This document shows positions 1 through 7,583 of a stretch of DNA of 64,000 nt, in pieces. Each line of letters begins with the position of its first letter. Within the stretch, counting starts at the first letter, position 1. The DNA is from Prochlorococcus marinus CUG1435 (GTDB lineage: Bacteria; Cyanobacteriota; Cyanobacteriia; PCC-6307; Cyanobiaceae). The translations under genes were made by a program, and so were the position numbers. The notes under the pieces are model-generated. The model did no database searches. It saw only the letters and a list, made by a program, of their open reading frames with translations, and had not been told where the DNA came from. The stretch spans positions 976,001-1,040,000 of the forward strand of contig JAEPLP010000001.1 in the NCBI GenBank assembly GCA_017644375.1, read 5' to 3'.

Positions 1-2
1 GC

Positions 3-296
3 CATGGATTTGGCAGGATAAGACCTTGTGTATTGGAGGATAATGAGCAAGGCTGGAGAATCGGACCTCTTTTAGCGGATACTCCACCACTTGCTGAATT
101 GTTAATAAGGGAGTTAGTTGGTGATTTAGATGCCCAAATTTTATTGGATTGCTCTAATCTGAATCCATATGCAAATTATCTTTTATCAAGTTTGGGATTT
201 GAGGAAATATCAAAAACTTACAGAATGTATAAAGGCATTCAACCTCCTTGCCCAATGAATCAAGTATACGGACTTGCCTGCTTGGAACTGGGATAA
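3..296 (+). CDS. GNAT-family N-acetyltransferase, C-terminal part (5' end outside window)
   Basis: The reading frame is open from the first bases of the window and ends in TAA at 294-296, so only the last 97 or so residues are visible. The fragment begins with HGFGRIRPC and continues through WRIGPLLADTP, which resembles the second, C-terminal domain of YitH-like GNAT proteins (Acetyltransf_18 type). A conserved stretch near the end, YANYLLSSLGFEE, fits the last strand-helix-strand of a GNAT fold. The acetyl-CoA binding loop would lie upstream and cannot be checked. The TTG at 33 lies inside the domain and is not the real start. Substrate unknown. Confidence 0.65.
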   Translation, partial: HGFGRIRPCVLEDNEQGWRIGPLLADTPPLAELLIRELVGDLDAQILLDCSNLNPYANYLLSSLGFEEISKTYRMYKGIQPPCPMNQVYGLACLELG

Positions 297-368
297 TTCC
301 CTTTAATGCGAGCATTTTGCCTTTTGTTTTTGTAATACTGAAGGAAGTTTTTTTCATTATCCATAAAC

Positions 369-617
369 TCAACTTTCAGAAGGTTTCAAAATTTTTTCTA
401 CAATATCCGCGTTGATTATAGTGATCTCTCCATTATCAATATTGGCAACTTGAAACAAGGTCCATGAATTTGGATTTCTAGCTCCTCCAATACAGTCGAT
501 AACTTGACCGATCCAATAATTTTTATTCTTTTCATTAGTATTTTCGCAATTTTCTTTTTTAATTGCGACATAATCACCAGGCCTAACGAAAAGAAACTCA
601 GGAGTTGCTGAGCTCAC
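369..617 (-). CDS. DUF3104 family protein
   Basis: An 82-residue soluble protein that matches the picocyanobacterial DUF3104 family: a short N-terminus, then FVRPGDYVAIKK, WIGQVIDCIGGARNP and a C-terminal half with FQVANIDNGEITIIN. The domain resembles a small beta-barrel that could read modified or bound ligands, but no function is known to me. ATG at 617-615. A palindrome at 632-645 lies 15 bases upstream of the start, over the likely promoter. The gene stands alone, converging on the GNAT gene. Confidence 0.7.
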   Translation of the reverse strand: MSSATPEFLFVRPGDYVAIKKENCENTNEKNKNYWIGQVIDCIGGARNPNSWTLFQVANIDNGEITIINADIVEKILKPSES

Positions 618-631
618 AATAAATAGTTAAT

Positions 632-645
632 AGTATATATGTACT
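632..645. promoter_or_regulatory. LexA-like palindrome upstream of the DUF3104 gene
   Basis: The 14-mer AGTATATATGTACT sits in the larger inverted repeat atagta...tactat. It matches the cyanobacterial LexA box as I remember it (RGTACNNNDGTWCB) at all fixed positions except one. It overlaps the probable promoter of the reverse-strand DUF3104 gene. Short A+T-rich palindromes are common here, so LexA binding is inference only. Confidence 0.25.
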
Positions 646-714
646 ATAGCCAGTTATTGGTTTTGTTGCCGAACTTTGAGTTATTTAGCAAACTAGAAGT
701 AATTCAAAAATAAA

Positions 715-807
715 ATGGAATCAACTGAAATTGCTATATTTTCAACATTATTGGGGTTAATTTTAGCTTTAACTGACGCTTATATAGAAAGAAATATTCC
801 TGGATAA
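715..807 (+). CDS. 30-residue single-pass membrane peptide, hypothetical
   Basis: ATG at 715, stop TAA at 805-807. The product is one hydrophobic helix (IAIFSTLLGLILALTDAY) followed by a charged tail ERNIPG. Size and topology resemble the small photosystem and cytochrome b6f subunits, but I could not match it to PsaI, PsaM, PsbM, PetL, PetN or PetG. It converges on the Hlip-like gene. Coding status rests on start, hydrophobic pattern and lack of any alternative gene in the stretch. Confidence 0.4.
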   Translation: MESTEIAIFSTLLGLILALTDAYIERNIPG

Positions 808-823
808 TATTTCCAATTCATTT

Positions 824-955
824 TTAAATTAAATAAGATTTAAGCTGGTCTAATATGTCGGCACGGTTGGAAACTAATTTTGTAAAAACTAAATATATCA
901 ACCCTCCCATTGCGAGTCTTCCGTTAATTTTCTCTAACTGTTTTAATTTTTTCAA
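824..955 (-). CDS. High-light-inducible-like protein (single-helix LHC-like)
   Basis: A 43-residue gene read from a TTG start at 955-953, with an AAGAG ribosome-binding site six bases upstream and an in-frame stop just before the start. The product carries LEKINGRLAMGG, which matches the chlorophyll-binding signature ExxNGRxAMxG of Hlips, followed by a hydrophobic helix and the tail DILDQLKSYLI. Hlips bind chlorophyll or carotenoid in the thylakoid membrane and protect photosystem II assembly under light stress. The second G where most Hlips have I or V, and L in place of the following F, make it divergent. It is shorter than usual because almost nothing precedes the motif. Confidence 0.6.
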   Translation of the reverse strand: MKKLKQLEKINGRLAMGGLIYLVFTKLVSNRADILDQLKSYLI

Positions 956-1076
956 AAATTACTCTTGCGGTTAGACAAAATTTAAAGGGTATAGAAAATA
1001 AAAAAGTATTGATTACTTCAAAATTAAAAAAAATTTTAAAAAATTATAGAAATATTATTTCAAACACGAATTAAAT

Positions 1077-1214
1077 TCAAAGCCAAGCTTCTTTCATCTC
1101 AAGATAAAGTCTCTCGCTCTCGGCAGAATTAATTTTGCTTTCTGAATAGGATTGTTGCTGTTGCTGCTGTTGATTCTGAGTTGAGTTAGTATTAGAATTT
1201 TGGACTTCGCTCAT
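1077..1214 (-). CDS. 45-residue Gln-rich hypothetical protein
   Basis: ATG at 1214-1212, preceded by a good Shine-Dalgarno-like CCCCTCC/GGAGG context on the reading strand, ending TGA at 1079-1077. The first half is low-complexity (Ser/Asn/Thr, then about seven Gln in a row). The second half is a charged segment, SAESERLYLEMKEAWL, that looks like a conserved helix. Unknown function. The conserved-looking C-terminus and clean start argue for a real gene. Confidence 0.5.
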   Translation of the reverse strand: MSEVQNSNTNSTQNQQQQQQQSYSESKINSAESERLYLEMKEAWL

Positions 1215-1322
1215 TGGAGGGGCTTGATAATTGTGTTTATTCTCTCATATATAGAGCTTTATTTGTCAATTTAAATTCTTAAATTTTATTTAAATTTTTT
1301 TAGTTTGACTGTTTTTTTAAAG

Positions 1323-1424
1323 TTATTTCGCTACTTTAGTTCTCGCATATAGGAATTTAACTTCCCAATACACAATTCCTAGGAAGATAGCACTTGCAAT
1401 AATAATTTCAGAAATTGCCAACAT
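1323..1424 (-). CDS. 33-residue membrane peptide, hypothetical
   Basis: ATG at 1424-1422, TAA at 1325-1323. The product has a single transmembrane helix (ISEIIIASAIFLGIVYWEV) and a basic tail (FLYARTKVAK), so the C-terminus probably faces the cytoplasm or stroma side. No family recognised. One of several such peptides in the first 15 kb. Confidence 0.45.
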   Translation of the reverse strand: MLAISEIIIASAIFLGIVYWEVKFLYARTKVAK

Positions 1425-1570
1425 TTTATTTATCAATACTATCTTAATTTTGGTATCAATTTACACAGAATGCAATAGGTACTAATTACATTTAAGATTT
1501 TAAAAATCTTACTAAATAAAATAAAGCGTCAAAATAATATAAAATTTTAAGTTAGATACATATTATTTTC

Positions 1571-2005
1571 GTGGGTAATTTCATAAATTCAACAACTCTA
1601 ATACCTTTAATACCTCTAATTACGGCTTTATTTATTTTTATTTTATTGGTGAGTTTTAACAGAACACTTAACAGGTTAACTAAACCAGTTACTGCACTGG
1701 TTGCATTATCTTTATTAAGCTCTGCTTTTATAAGCTCATTTGACTATGTTAGGAAAATAGAAGAAGAAAGAGTTATATCTGAGTTTTTTAAATTTTTTGA
1801 ATCAACAAATTTAGTTATACATCTGAATTTATTAAATGAAAAAATTTTAATTTTCTTCTCTTTGATAATGATACTAGTAATTGGTTTATCTTTTTATAAA
1901 TTACCTAGAAAAGAAGGGTATGTATCATTGATGATTAGCCTTGGATTAATATCTTCTTCGGTGATGATCTCAATATTACTAATAGATTTTTCAGCTCTAA
2001 TCTAA
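1571..2005 (+). CDS. NdhF (NDH-1 subunit 5) N-terminus-like membrane protein
   Basis: A 144-residue protein from GTG with about four membrane segments. By eye it follows the first part of cyanobacterial NdhF: the opening LIPLIPLITALF, the cytosolic loop FNRTLNRLTKPV, the lumenal amphipathic stretch, and EGYVSLMISLGLISSSVM, which corresponds to NdhF GYVRF...SLFSSSML. It stops where NdhF would go on to the proton-channel helices, so it cannot pump protons by itself. It overlaps the 3' end of the convergent PTOX gene by four bases. It could be a decayed NdhF copy kept as a separate small protein, or an assembly or accessory subunit. The homology call is from memory of the family. Confidence 0.5.
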   Translation: MGNFINSTTLIPLIPLITALFIFILLVSFNRTLNRLTKPVTALVALSLLSSAFISSFDYVRKIEEERVISEFFKFFESTNLVIHLNLLNEKILIFFSLIMILVIGLSFYKLPRKEGYVSLMISLGLISSSVMISILLIDFSALI

Positions 2006-2511
2006 ACTTTAGTCAGCATTGACAAGGCTTCATTAAGTTCTTTTACATGATTTAATTCATCTTGAGCTATCGCTTTTATTTTTTGATCATTTGGATGATC
2101 TTTTAAATATTTGGAATAAGTTGCAAATGCATGTTCTTCAATTTTTATGTTGACATCATAAGCATTAGCTGGAGAGAGAAAATAGTAAAAAACCATGATC
2201 CAGTAATAAACAAGCACAAGGTGTCTCGCAAAAAATCTATCAATCCAGAACCTATCTCCTCCTCTTTTCTCCATTTCTTTAAGATGCTCAGTTTCGTTAA
2301 TAGCTTGATAAAAATGTTCTTTCATTAAAATCATTGTTTTTTCATTTTTAATTCCTAAGGATTCTTTAAAATGAAGTACTGAAAGAAATGCAAAATAAGG
2401 TGATCTAGCTATGACTTCTAAAACCCAAAATCTTTGCAAATTTCTGCCAGAGTAAATGAAGTCTAAGAAGTTAACAGTACTATTCAAAATCAAAGAGTTT
2501 AATTTCTTCAT
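2002..2511 (-). CDS. ptox: Plastoquinol terminal oxidase (PTOX, alternative-oxidase family)
   Basis: A 169-residue di-iron membrane oxidase that passes electrons from plastoquinol to oxygen, a safety valve for the thylakoid plastoquinone pool. The four-helix ligand motifs are all visible: LE-V-IARSPYFAF with E32, NETEHL with E73/E75 and H76, EEHAFATY with E125/E126 and H127, and DELNH with D151/E152 and H155. SVLHFKE and YYWIM...SP..AY are also typical of the family. It is shorter than plant PTOX because there is no transit peptide. ATG at 2511-2509. It converges on the NdhF-like gene, which also points to plastoquinone chemistry. Expression regulation is not visible. Confidence 0.88.
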   Translation of the reverse strand: MKKLNSLILNSTVNFLDFIYSGRNLQRFWVLEVIARSPYFAFLSVLHFKESLGIKNEKTMILMKEHFYQAINETEHLKEMEKRGGDRFWIDRFFARHLVLVYYWIMVFYYFLSPANAYDVNIKIEEHAFATYSKYLKDHPNDQKIKAIAQDELNHVKELNEALSMLTKV

Positions 2512-2664
2512 ACTTTTTGCTTTTCTTTAAGTATAATTACTCAGCCTCTAGAAAAGTACATTCTATTCAGTAATTAACCAAAATTTAATATTTATAGTCT
2601 AAAATTTTGTATTTCATTGAAATATTTTTTTTTCATGCATTAATTGGATAGATAAAAATTTTAT

Positions 2665-2805
2665 ATGACAAACACTGAAAAAATTGCAAATGCAAAAAAG
2701 AGGATTGATGAATTAGAAAAACTTATAAAATATTGGAATGATTCAGAACTGGGCAACACAAAAATAGTAAATTTTCCAAGTCAAATTGAAAATAAAGTGG
2801 CTTAG
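2665..2805 (+). CDS. 46-residue hypothetical protein
   Basis: ATG at 2665, TAG at 2803-2805. A small soluble protein whose first 25 residues form a charged, probably coiled helix (KIANAKKRIDELEKLIKYW), followed by a polar tail. No family recognised. It is the only sensible gene between PTOX and the next membrane peptide. Confidence 0.45.
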   Translation: MTNTEKIANAKKRIDELEKLIKYWNDSELGNTKIVNFPSQIENKVA

Positions 2806-2955
2806 ATATTGATACTTTAGGTTTTTAAGTTTTATGAATCTTTAGATATTTAATATCTTTGAGTATATAAATTTTTTTACCCGTAAATAAATAGAGCAAT
2901 TAAACCTATTTTCAAAAACACTAGGTAAGAAATAATCTAAAAGAAAAATATATAT

Positions 2956-3069
2956 ATGAAAACCTTTTCAAAAGAGTATTTAATTCCTATTAAATTTTTA
3001 CCATGGTTTTTTTGGGTTTTTATATCTTTAGCTAGTATATATTTGTGTAAAACAGCCTGGGTAAGTTAA
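2956..3069 (+). CDS. 37-residue membrane peptide, hypothetical
   Basis: ATG at 2956, TAA at 3067-3069. The basic start MKTFSKEY is followed by one aromatic-rich transmembrane segment (FLPWFFWVFISLASIYL) and a short tail CKTAWVS. No family recognised. No clear ribosome-binding site beyond A-rich sequence. Confidence 0.45.
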   Translation: MKTFSKEYLIPIKFLPWFFWVFISLASIYLCKTAWVS

Positions 3070-3088
3070 GTATATCTATATCGTAAGA

Positions 3089-3397
3089 CTAACTTCTTCT
3101 AAGCCAATCAGGAGCTCCGCCAAACCAGTCAGACAAATCGTCTTTATTTGGGTTGAAATGGTTTTCTTTGTCGATTCCATCTATACCAAGTGATTGTAAA
3201 AGATTATCAATTCCACCATCATTTTTTACCCCATTCCTCCTAAAACTGTTTGCTTTCTTTAACCAAAGAGAAATTGTCGAATTGTGCTGTGCAAATTTCT
3301 CAACATATATTCTTTCTTCTAAAGAAATTGATTTATCTTGGGCGATTCTTTTGATTATCCCCTGAATTTTTAATCTTTTTTGATTACTCAAAAGCAT
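3089..3397 (-). CDS. Conserved hypothetical protein ending in DWLRRS
   Basis: A 102-residue soluble protein. The first 60 residues are helical and basic (QKRLKIQGIIKRIAQD, then LEERIYVEKFAQHN), the middle is Gly/Asp-rich (NDGGIDNLLQSLGIDGID), and the end is LSDWFGGAPDWLRRS. I recall proteins with this kind of FGG.PDWL end as widespread in marine picocyanobacteria, without known function. ATG at 3397-3395. No operon partner. Confidence 0.55.
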   Translation of the reverse strand: MLLSNQKRLKIQGIIKRIAQDKSISLEERIYVEKFAQHNSTISLWLKKANSFRRNGVKNDGGIDNLLQSLGIDGIDKENHFNPNKDDLSDWFGGAPDWLRRS

Positions 3398-3656
3398 CTA
3401 AAATCAAATAACTTCTCCATTTATAGGAGCGATGATTTAAAAAATCTTGTCAATGTTTATTTCAACAAATTCACTGTTTTAAAAGGTTTTTAAGCAAGAA
3501 AAGTCTTAAGACACTAAAAAAAGGGATCAATTAGTTACGCATGATACTTTTATTTATTTATCAAACTTATAATTCCTACAAATTAGATAAAAAAAATCAA
3601 TCCATTCTCAAAGACACTTTAAAATTAAGAAAAAATCGATCCAATTGTTGCATAAT

Positions 3657-3683
3657 AGTATAACTGTACTATTATTAGTACAG
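3657..3683. promoter_or_regulatory. Inverted repeat with LexA-like core
   Basis: Two overlapping symmetrical elements lie about 17-43 bases upstream of the gene at 3700. AGTATAACTGTACT (3657-3670) fits the remembered cyanobacterial LexA consensus with one mismatch, and CTGTACT (3664-3670) pairs perfectly with AGTACAG (3677-3683) across a six-base spacer. The stretch 3398-3656 before it holds no gene that I can support. Confidence 0.25.
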
Positions 3684-3699
3684 ATGTATTATTTAAGAT

Positions 3700-3906
3700 A
3701 TGAAAGTGATTTCTTCTTCTCCTTATGCTCCTTTTAATTCAAAAGAGTGGAATTTTCTAATAAGCAAAAATGTAAAGTTTGAAAATACTCCAATAAAGAT
3801 TCAAAAAAAATTTTATAGAACTTCTACTCTAAAAAAGATTGAAAAAGATAAACTTTTGCAAGAGAAGATTGAATTGCACCAACAAATGCAACTTGTATTC
3901 GGATAG
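3700..3906 (+). CDS. 68-residue hypothetical protein
   Basis: ATG at 3700. The product starts with a polar segment (VISSSPYAPFNSKEWNF) and ends in a Lys/Glu/Gln-rich helix (KKIEKDKLLQEKIELHQQMQL), likely a coiled coil. No family recognised. The double palindrome directly upstream suggests regulated expression, possibly SOS-like. Confidence 0.5.
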   Translation: MKVISSSPYAPFNSKEWNFLISKNVKFENTPIKIQKKFYRTSTLKKIEKDKLLQEKIELHQQMQLVFG

Positions 3907-3996
3907 AAAAATATTAACTAACAATCTTTTTATTGAATATTATTTTACGAGATCCAATTTTTTGTTAGATTAGTAGAAATACAAGAAGGATTTAAT

Positions 3997-4287
3997 TTGG
4001 CTGTTGATCGAGAACTTTTAAAAGAAGTTACCCAAGAACTTTGGAATACCGTAAAAAAACTAAGACCTGAAATAGATCGGCAAACTCGACTTCAATTAGT
4101 TTTAAAGGCCTTATTAACTATTGGAGATTTACCAGATCAAATGCAAGCTGCCATGGTAGTAGGTGTTTGCGCAGAAATGGATAAAAGTGATGTTGATAAT
4201 GTTGAAACTAATTCACAAACTAAAGTTTCAGGCGGAGTTGATACTTCTACAGGCAGAAAAGTTGTTAGAAGAAGTTCAGCTAAATAA
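3997..4287 (+). CDS. Conserved hypothetical protein
   Basis: A 96-residue soluble protein from TTG at 3997, with AAGAAGGA about ten bases upstream as ribosome-binding site. Residues 1-65 look like a compact helical domain (VTQELWNTVKKLRPEIDRQTRLQLVLKALL, then GDLPDQMQAAMVVGVCAEMD); the rest is a disordered Ser/Thr-rich tail ending VVRRSSAK. The helical part has the regular look of a conserved picocyanobacterial family, but I cannot name it. Confidence 0.55.
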   Translation: MAVDRELLKEVTQELWNTVKKLRPEIDRQTRLQLVLKALLTIGDLPDQMQAAMVVGVCAEMDKSDVDNVETNSQTKVSGGVDTSTGRKVVRRSSAK

Positions 4288-4298
4288 ACCTTAAACGA

Positions 4299-4502
4299 TC
4301 ATCCTTTAATTTTCTTTGATTCGTTTTTATTAAGTCTATTGAATAGGTAATATGAAATTACAAGTAAGAGAGGAACGAATATTGAGTGTAAAGTCATCAT
4401 TAATTCTGTTTGGCCCATTCCTATAAGATTTGACTCGTTTGGAAGTTGTTCTGACCAAGTGCCAACTAAATGCCAGGCTTGAGGAATTGATAAGAAAAAC
4501 AT
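4299..4502 (-). CDS. 67-residue membrane protein, hypothetical
   Basis: ATG at 4502-4500. Residues 1-30 are mildly hydrophobic (MFFLSIPQAWHLVGTW), and residues 35-57 form one clear transmembrane helix (LMMTLHSIFVPLLLVISYYLF), followed by the basic end NRLNKNESKKIKG. No family recognised. It converges on the gene at 3997 with an 11-base gap. Confidence 0.5.
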   Translation of the reverse strand: MFFLSIPQAWHLVGTWSEQLPNESNLIGMGQTELMMTLHSIFVPLLLVISYYLFNRLNKNESKKIKG

Positions 4503-4618
4503 ATAAGAGCTATAAGTTAAGTTTATGTTCAGATAAAGATTATCATTATTGAACGTTTTTGCTTTCTTTATTCTTATTTCTTAACTAAGTATTTGTAGAG
4601 TTATAAAAAGAACTTGAT

Positions 4619-6148
4619 TCATAAATTTATTTTCTTAAGAAGAGTTTTAAATTCTTTTTTACCAATAATTTTTTCAGCTGCGTAAGCGCCGCTTGCCGAA
4701 ACAGCAGGAATTCCAATACCTGGAAATGTACTTGCACCGCAAGTAAATAAATTTTTCACTGGAGTTTTGCAGCCTGGGAAAAGACCTTTTGCTGCAGATA
4801 ATGCAGGGCCGTAACTACCGCAATAGGTATTTGTGAATTTTTTATGAGTGATTGGGGTTCCTAGCATCTTTAAATCAATCCTTTCATCTATATCAGGGAT
4901 GAATTTTCGCACTGCATTAAGGAATATTGAACATCTTTCTTCTTTCAAATTTCTATATTCTAGTTCCTTTGGATTTAGGTTTTCCCAAATTTCCCAAGGT
5001 TCATTTGCGGGAGTATATCCATGAAGAACATGTTTTCCTTCAGGGGCCATATTTTTATCTAAAACAGATGGGATTGAAAATACAGCTATATTTCTTTCTG
5101 CGGTTATACCTTTTTCCCAATTATCAACATGTATTGCATGTATTGGCAAATTTTCAAGACCATCAGCATCAAAACCTAGATGTATATGAAGGAAAGAATC
5201 ACATTTATTAGGGTACAAAACTTTTGTATTCCATTTTTTTGAAATTTCATTTGGAATTAACTTTTTTAAATTCCAAACATCAGTATTCGTGACAACAGAT
5301 TCACAAGTATAACTAGAACCATTATTAAGAGTTATACCTGTCGCTAAATTTTTATTGAAGTTAATTGTCTTTACTCTCGAAGAAAGAATTAATTCTCCTC
5401 CATTTTTTTTAAATCCATTAATTAAGGCTTTTACTATGGATTCACTACCTCCTTTGGGGTATTCAAGGTATGAATTTGGTTCAAACCATTCGTTAAATAA
5501 AGTAGCCATCGCAGCTGTATTTGTATCATGCATTGACATACCACTTATCAAAAAGCTCAATAAATCAACCCAATTTCTGAGAAAAGGATCCTCTAGATGA
5601 TTATTAACTAAATTCCCAAAGCCTTTATTAATTTTTGGTATTTGATTGATATTAGGTAAAAATTTTGAGGTTAAATTTATTAGATCTAAGAAATTTATTG
5701 ATTCGGGAGAAAATGAGAGTAAAGGTATTTCATTTATTATTTGGCTAAGAGGTTTTATTCCGGAAATAAATGATTCCCATTCTTTAACAGATTTCTCACC
5801 TCTTAAAGTTTTAATTGTTTGTTTAAAAGGTTCTTCCCCCACATCAAGATTAAAATTGCCTTCTGGGACAATTACTTGCCAACCTTTGTATTGAAATAGT
5901 TCAACTTCTTCATCAAGTAATTTGAGAATTTGCCCTAGGGGATTAGTTGTTGGCCATTTACCTATTCCACTCCACAATGAAGGACCTGATTCGAAAGTGT
6001 AACCTTTCCTTTTGAAACTGTGAGCAACACCTCCAGGCTGTGTATGAGCCTCACATATAAGAACTTTTTTGCCTGATAAAGCTAGAATTGAACCACAACA
6101 TAATCCACCAATACCACTACCCACTATTACAACATCGTATTTGTCCAT
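4619..6148 (-). CDS. FAD-dependent phytoene desaturase / carotenoid isomerase family oxidoreductase
   Basis: A 509-residue flavoprotein. The N-terminal dinucleotide-binding motif VIVGSGIGGLCCG lies at residues 7-19, followed by the acidic ribose-binding ICEAHTQPGG and the family segment SFKRKGYTFESGPSLW. The C-terminal FAD motif is FTCGASTFPGIGIPAVSASG. This is the CrtI/CrtISO/CrtH layout, including a KGGSESIVKALINGF segment. It is not the classical cyanobacterial CrtH as I remember it, so it may be a second CrtISO-like enzyme acting on carotenoids or another polyisoprenoid. ATG at 6148. It is not in an operon with other carotenoid genes here. Confidence 0.7.
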   Translation of the reverse strand: MDKYDVVIVGSGIGGLCCGSILALSGKKVLICEAHTQPGGVAHSFKRKGYTFESGPSLWSGIGKWPTTNPLGQILKLLDEEVELFQYKGWQVIVPEGNFNLDVGEEPFKQTIKTLRGEKSVKEWESFISGIKPLSQIINEIPLLSFSPESINFLDLINLTSKFLPNINQIPKINKGFGNLVNNHLEDPFLRNWVDLLSFLISGMSMHDTNTAAMATLFNEWFEPNSYLEYPKGGSESIVKALINGFKKNGGELILSSRVKTINFNKNLATGITLNNGSSYTCESVVTNTDVWNLKKLIPNEISKKWNTKVLYPNKCDSFLHIHLGFDADGLENLPIHAIHVDNWEKGITAERNIAVFSIPSVLDKNMAPEGKHVLHGYTPANEPWEIWENLNPKELEYRNLKEERCSIFLNAVRKFIPDIDERIDLKMLGTPITHKKFTNTYCGSYGPALSAAKGLFPGCKTPVKNLFTCGASTFPGIGIPAVSASGAYAAEKIIGKKEFKTLLKKINL

Positions 6149-6187
6149 TGAATATTTACTTTACTCTTCTCTTAAAACTAATGAGTT

Positions 6188-6298
6188 TTAGACAAATGTA
6201 TTAGTTGAAGTTGTAATACTTAGAACAACAGCAAGGAAAAATATGTAAGGAACAGCTTTTAGGGGTATGTAGCCTTGGCTTTTAGAGATGAAGTCCAT
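6188..6298 (-). CDS. 36-residue membrane peptide, hypothetical
   Basis: ATG at 6298-6296, TAA at 6190-6188. Short basic N-terminus MDFISKSQGYIPLK, then one hydrophobic helix (AVPYIFFLAVVLSITTS). The opening MDFI.K resembles the peptide at 13383-13478. It lies upstream of and in line with the carotenoid-type oxidoreductase, 39 bases away, so both could share a promoter. The remainder of 6300-6470 holds nothing I can identify. Confidence 0.45.
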   Translation of the reverse strand: MDFISKSQGYIPLKAVPYIFFLAVVLSITTSTNTFV

Positions 6299-6470
6299 TA
6301 ATTTAATTACTTTATGTAAATATAATAACGAGATCTTGTTCCTTATGTGTGTCAAAAAAATGTTTTTTTGGAAATATATTGAAACAAAGAAATCTTTTTG
6401 GAGAGATTTTTTAACTTAAAACATTTTTTATGAAGTTATCTTAGTATTTATTCTTAGATTAAAATCTTTT

Positions 6471-6956
6471 ATGAGACAATTTCCTGATATTAATGAGATA
6501 AAACTATTAGAAAAAAATTCCCAAAAAAATGGTAGCGGAATTGTATATGAGGAATTGTTAGGAATATGGAAGTTTAAGTATGTATGGGGAAAGGAGTCAG
6601 ATGAAATCAAAAATATACCCAGTTCGATTCTCCAAGTATTGTCGGCAAGACTCGAATTGATAAGTAAAAAAAAAGAGGATCAAATAAATTATGAAATAAA
6701 AAATTCAATTAATTTCGGATTATTAAATATTACTTTTATAGGCAACGCAGAATTAAAAGGGATTAGACCTTTATTGGCTTTCTATTTTGAAGAATTGAAA
6801 ATCAGTATTAGTAGTTTTCCTATATTCAATAAGGAATTAAAAAGACCAGAAGATAAAAAAATGCCTTTTTTCTCACTTGTAGGAATTAGCACTAAAGATA
6901 ATTGGTTATGCGCTCGAGGCAGGGGCGGAGGGCTTGCAATATGGGTTAAGTCTTAA
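6471..6956 (+). CDS. Conserved hypothetical, possibly fibrillin/lipocalin-like
   Basis: A 161-residue soluble protein rich in predicted beta strands: YEELLGIWKFKYVWG near residue 27, several alternating hydrophobic strands in the middle (NFGLLNITFIGNAEL, LKISISSF), and the end DNWLCARGRGGGLAIWVKS. The opening ELLGIWKF and the closing RG.GG...WVK recall PAP/fibrillin proteins of plastids and cyanobacteria, which bind lipids or carotenoids at thylakoid membranes. That likeness is weak and by eye. ATG at 6471. It converges on the Nif11-like gene with a one-base gap. Confidence 0.5.
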   Translation: MRQFPDINEIKLLEKNSQKNGSGIVYEELLGIWKFKYVWGKESDEIKNIPSSILQVLSARLELISKKKEDQINYEIKNSINFGLLNITFIGNAELKGIRPLLAFYFEELKISISSFPIFNKELKRPEDKKMPFFSLVGISTKDNWLCARGRGGGLAIWVKS

Positions 6957-6957
6957 T

Positions 6958-7173
6958 TTAGTGGTATTCTCCTGGATGATCTACCTTCCTTACGGTAACT
7001 TTATCAACTTTTTGTCCACTAAATCTTAAGAGATCATCTCCTGAAAAGTCATAACCTAAGCGTTGACCTATTAGGGCTACATCATCTGCTGTAGAGGATG
7101 TAGTAACCTGCTTTTTTAATTCTTCATCAGATTGCATCTTAATTAAAAATTTTCTTATTTCAGAAAAACTCAT
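6958..7173 (-). CDS. Nif11-like leader domain protein
   Basis: A 71-residue protein with the Nif11 pattern: an amphipathic first helix (MSFSEIRKFLIKMQSDEELKKQV), a middle helix (ADDVALIGQRLGYDFSGDDL), and a polar tail ending VDHPGEYH. Nif11 domains serve as leader peptides for lanthipeptides (prochlorosins) or occur as free-standing small proteins. Here there is no double-glycine cleavage site followed by a Cys/Ser/Thr-rich core and no LanM or transporter nearby, so it is probably a stand-alone member. ATG at 7173. Confidence 0.7.
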   Translation of the reverse strand: MSFSEIRKFLIKMQSDEELKKQVTTSSTADDVALIGQRLGYDFSGDDLLRFSGQKVDKVTVRKVDHPGEYH

Positions 7174-7264
7174 TACTAGAATTTGATTGATTGATGTTAA
7201 AGAAATTTATAAAATCTTTTTCTTAGCAAGAACAAGATAAATAGATAGTCATTATACTATTTTT

Positions 7265-7582
7265 ATGACATACTTATTCCTCTATATAGTTGGCATAATT
7301 TTAATATGGTGGACATATCGTGTCGGTTGGCTTGAGGCGCTCAAAACAGTAGTTAAAGTTATAGTTCCCTCAGCGCTTATTATTTTATTTAACATAAAAG
7401 CCGGAAGATTACTTTTTAAAAGTCCTGTAGTTGGTTTATTAAGCGCTTTGCCTACCTCTATTTTTATTTTTAGAGGTTCATTGCCTTTAGTTAGTTATAT
7501 AAATAACTGGATTGAAAATAAAATAAATAAGGATGATGATTCGGAAGTTATAGATACTGATTCTGTGCCTTTAGATGATTAA
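7265..7582 (+). CDS. Conserved hypothetical membrane protein
   Basis: A 105-residue protein with about three hydrophobic segments (residues 2-18, 29-44 and 57-70) and an acidic C-terminal tail (NKDDDSEVIDTDSVPLDD). ATG at 7265. The tail suggests a cytoplasmic end. No family recognised. It converges on the gene at 7584 with a one-base gap. Confidence 0.5.
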   Translation: MTYLFLYIVGIILIWWTYRVGWLEALKTVVKVIVPSALIILFNIKAGRLLFKSPVVGLLSALPTSIFIFRGSLPLVSYINNWIENKINKDDDSEVIDTDSVPLDD

Positions 7583-7583
7583 T

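Noticed and set aside
3667-3683. NtcA site at the 3.67 kb palindrome
   Set aside because: The spacing is GTA-N10-TAC, not N8, so it does not fit NtcA.
6958-7173. Prochlorosin precursor
   Set aside because: The Nif11-type leader has no double-glycine followed by a Cys-containing core, and no LanM or exporter gene is near.
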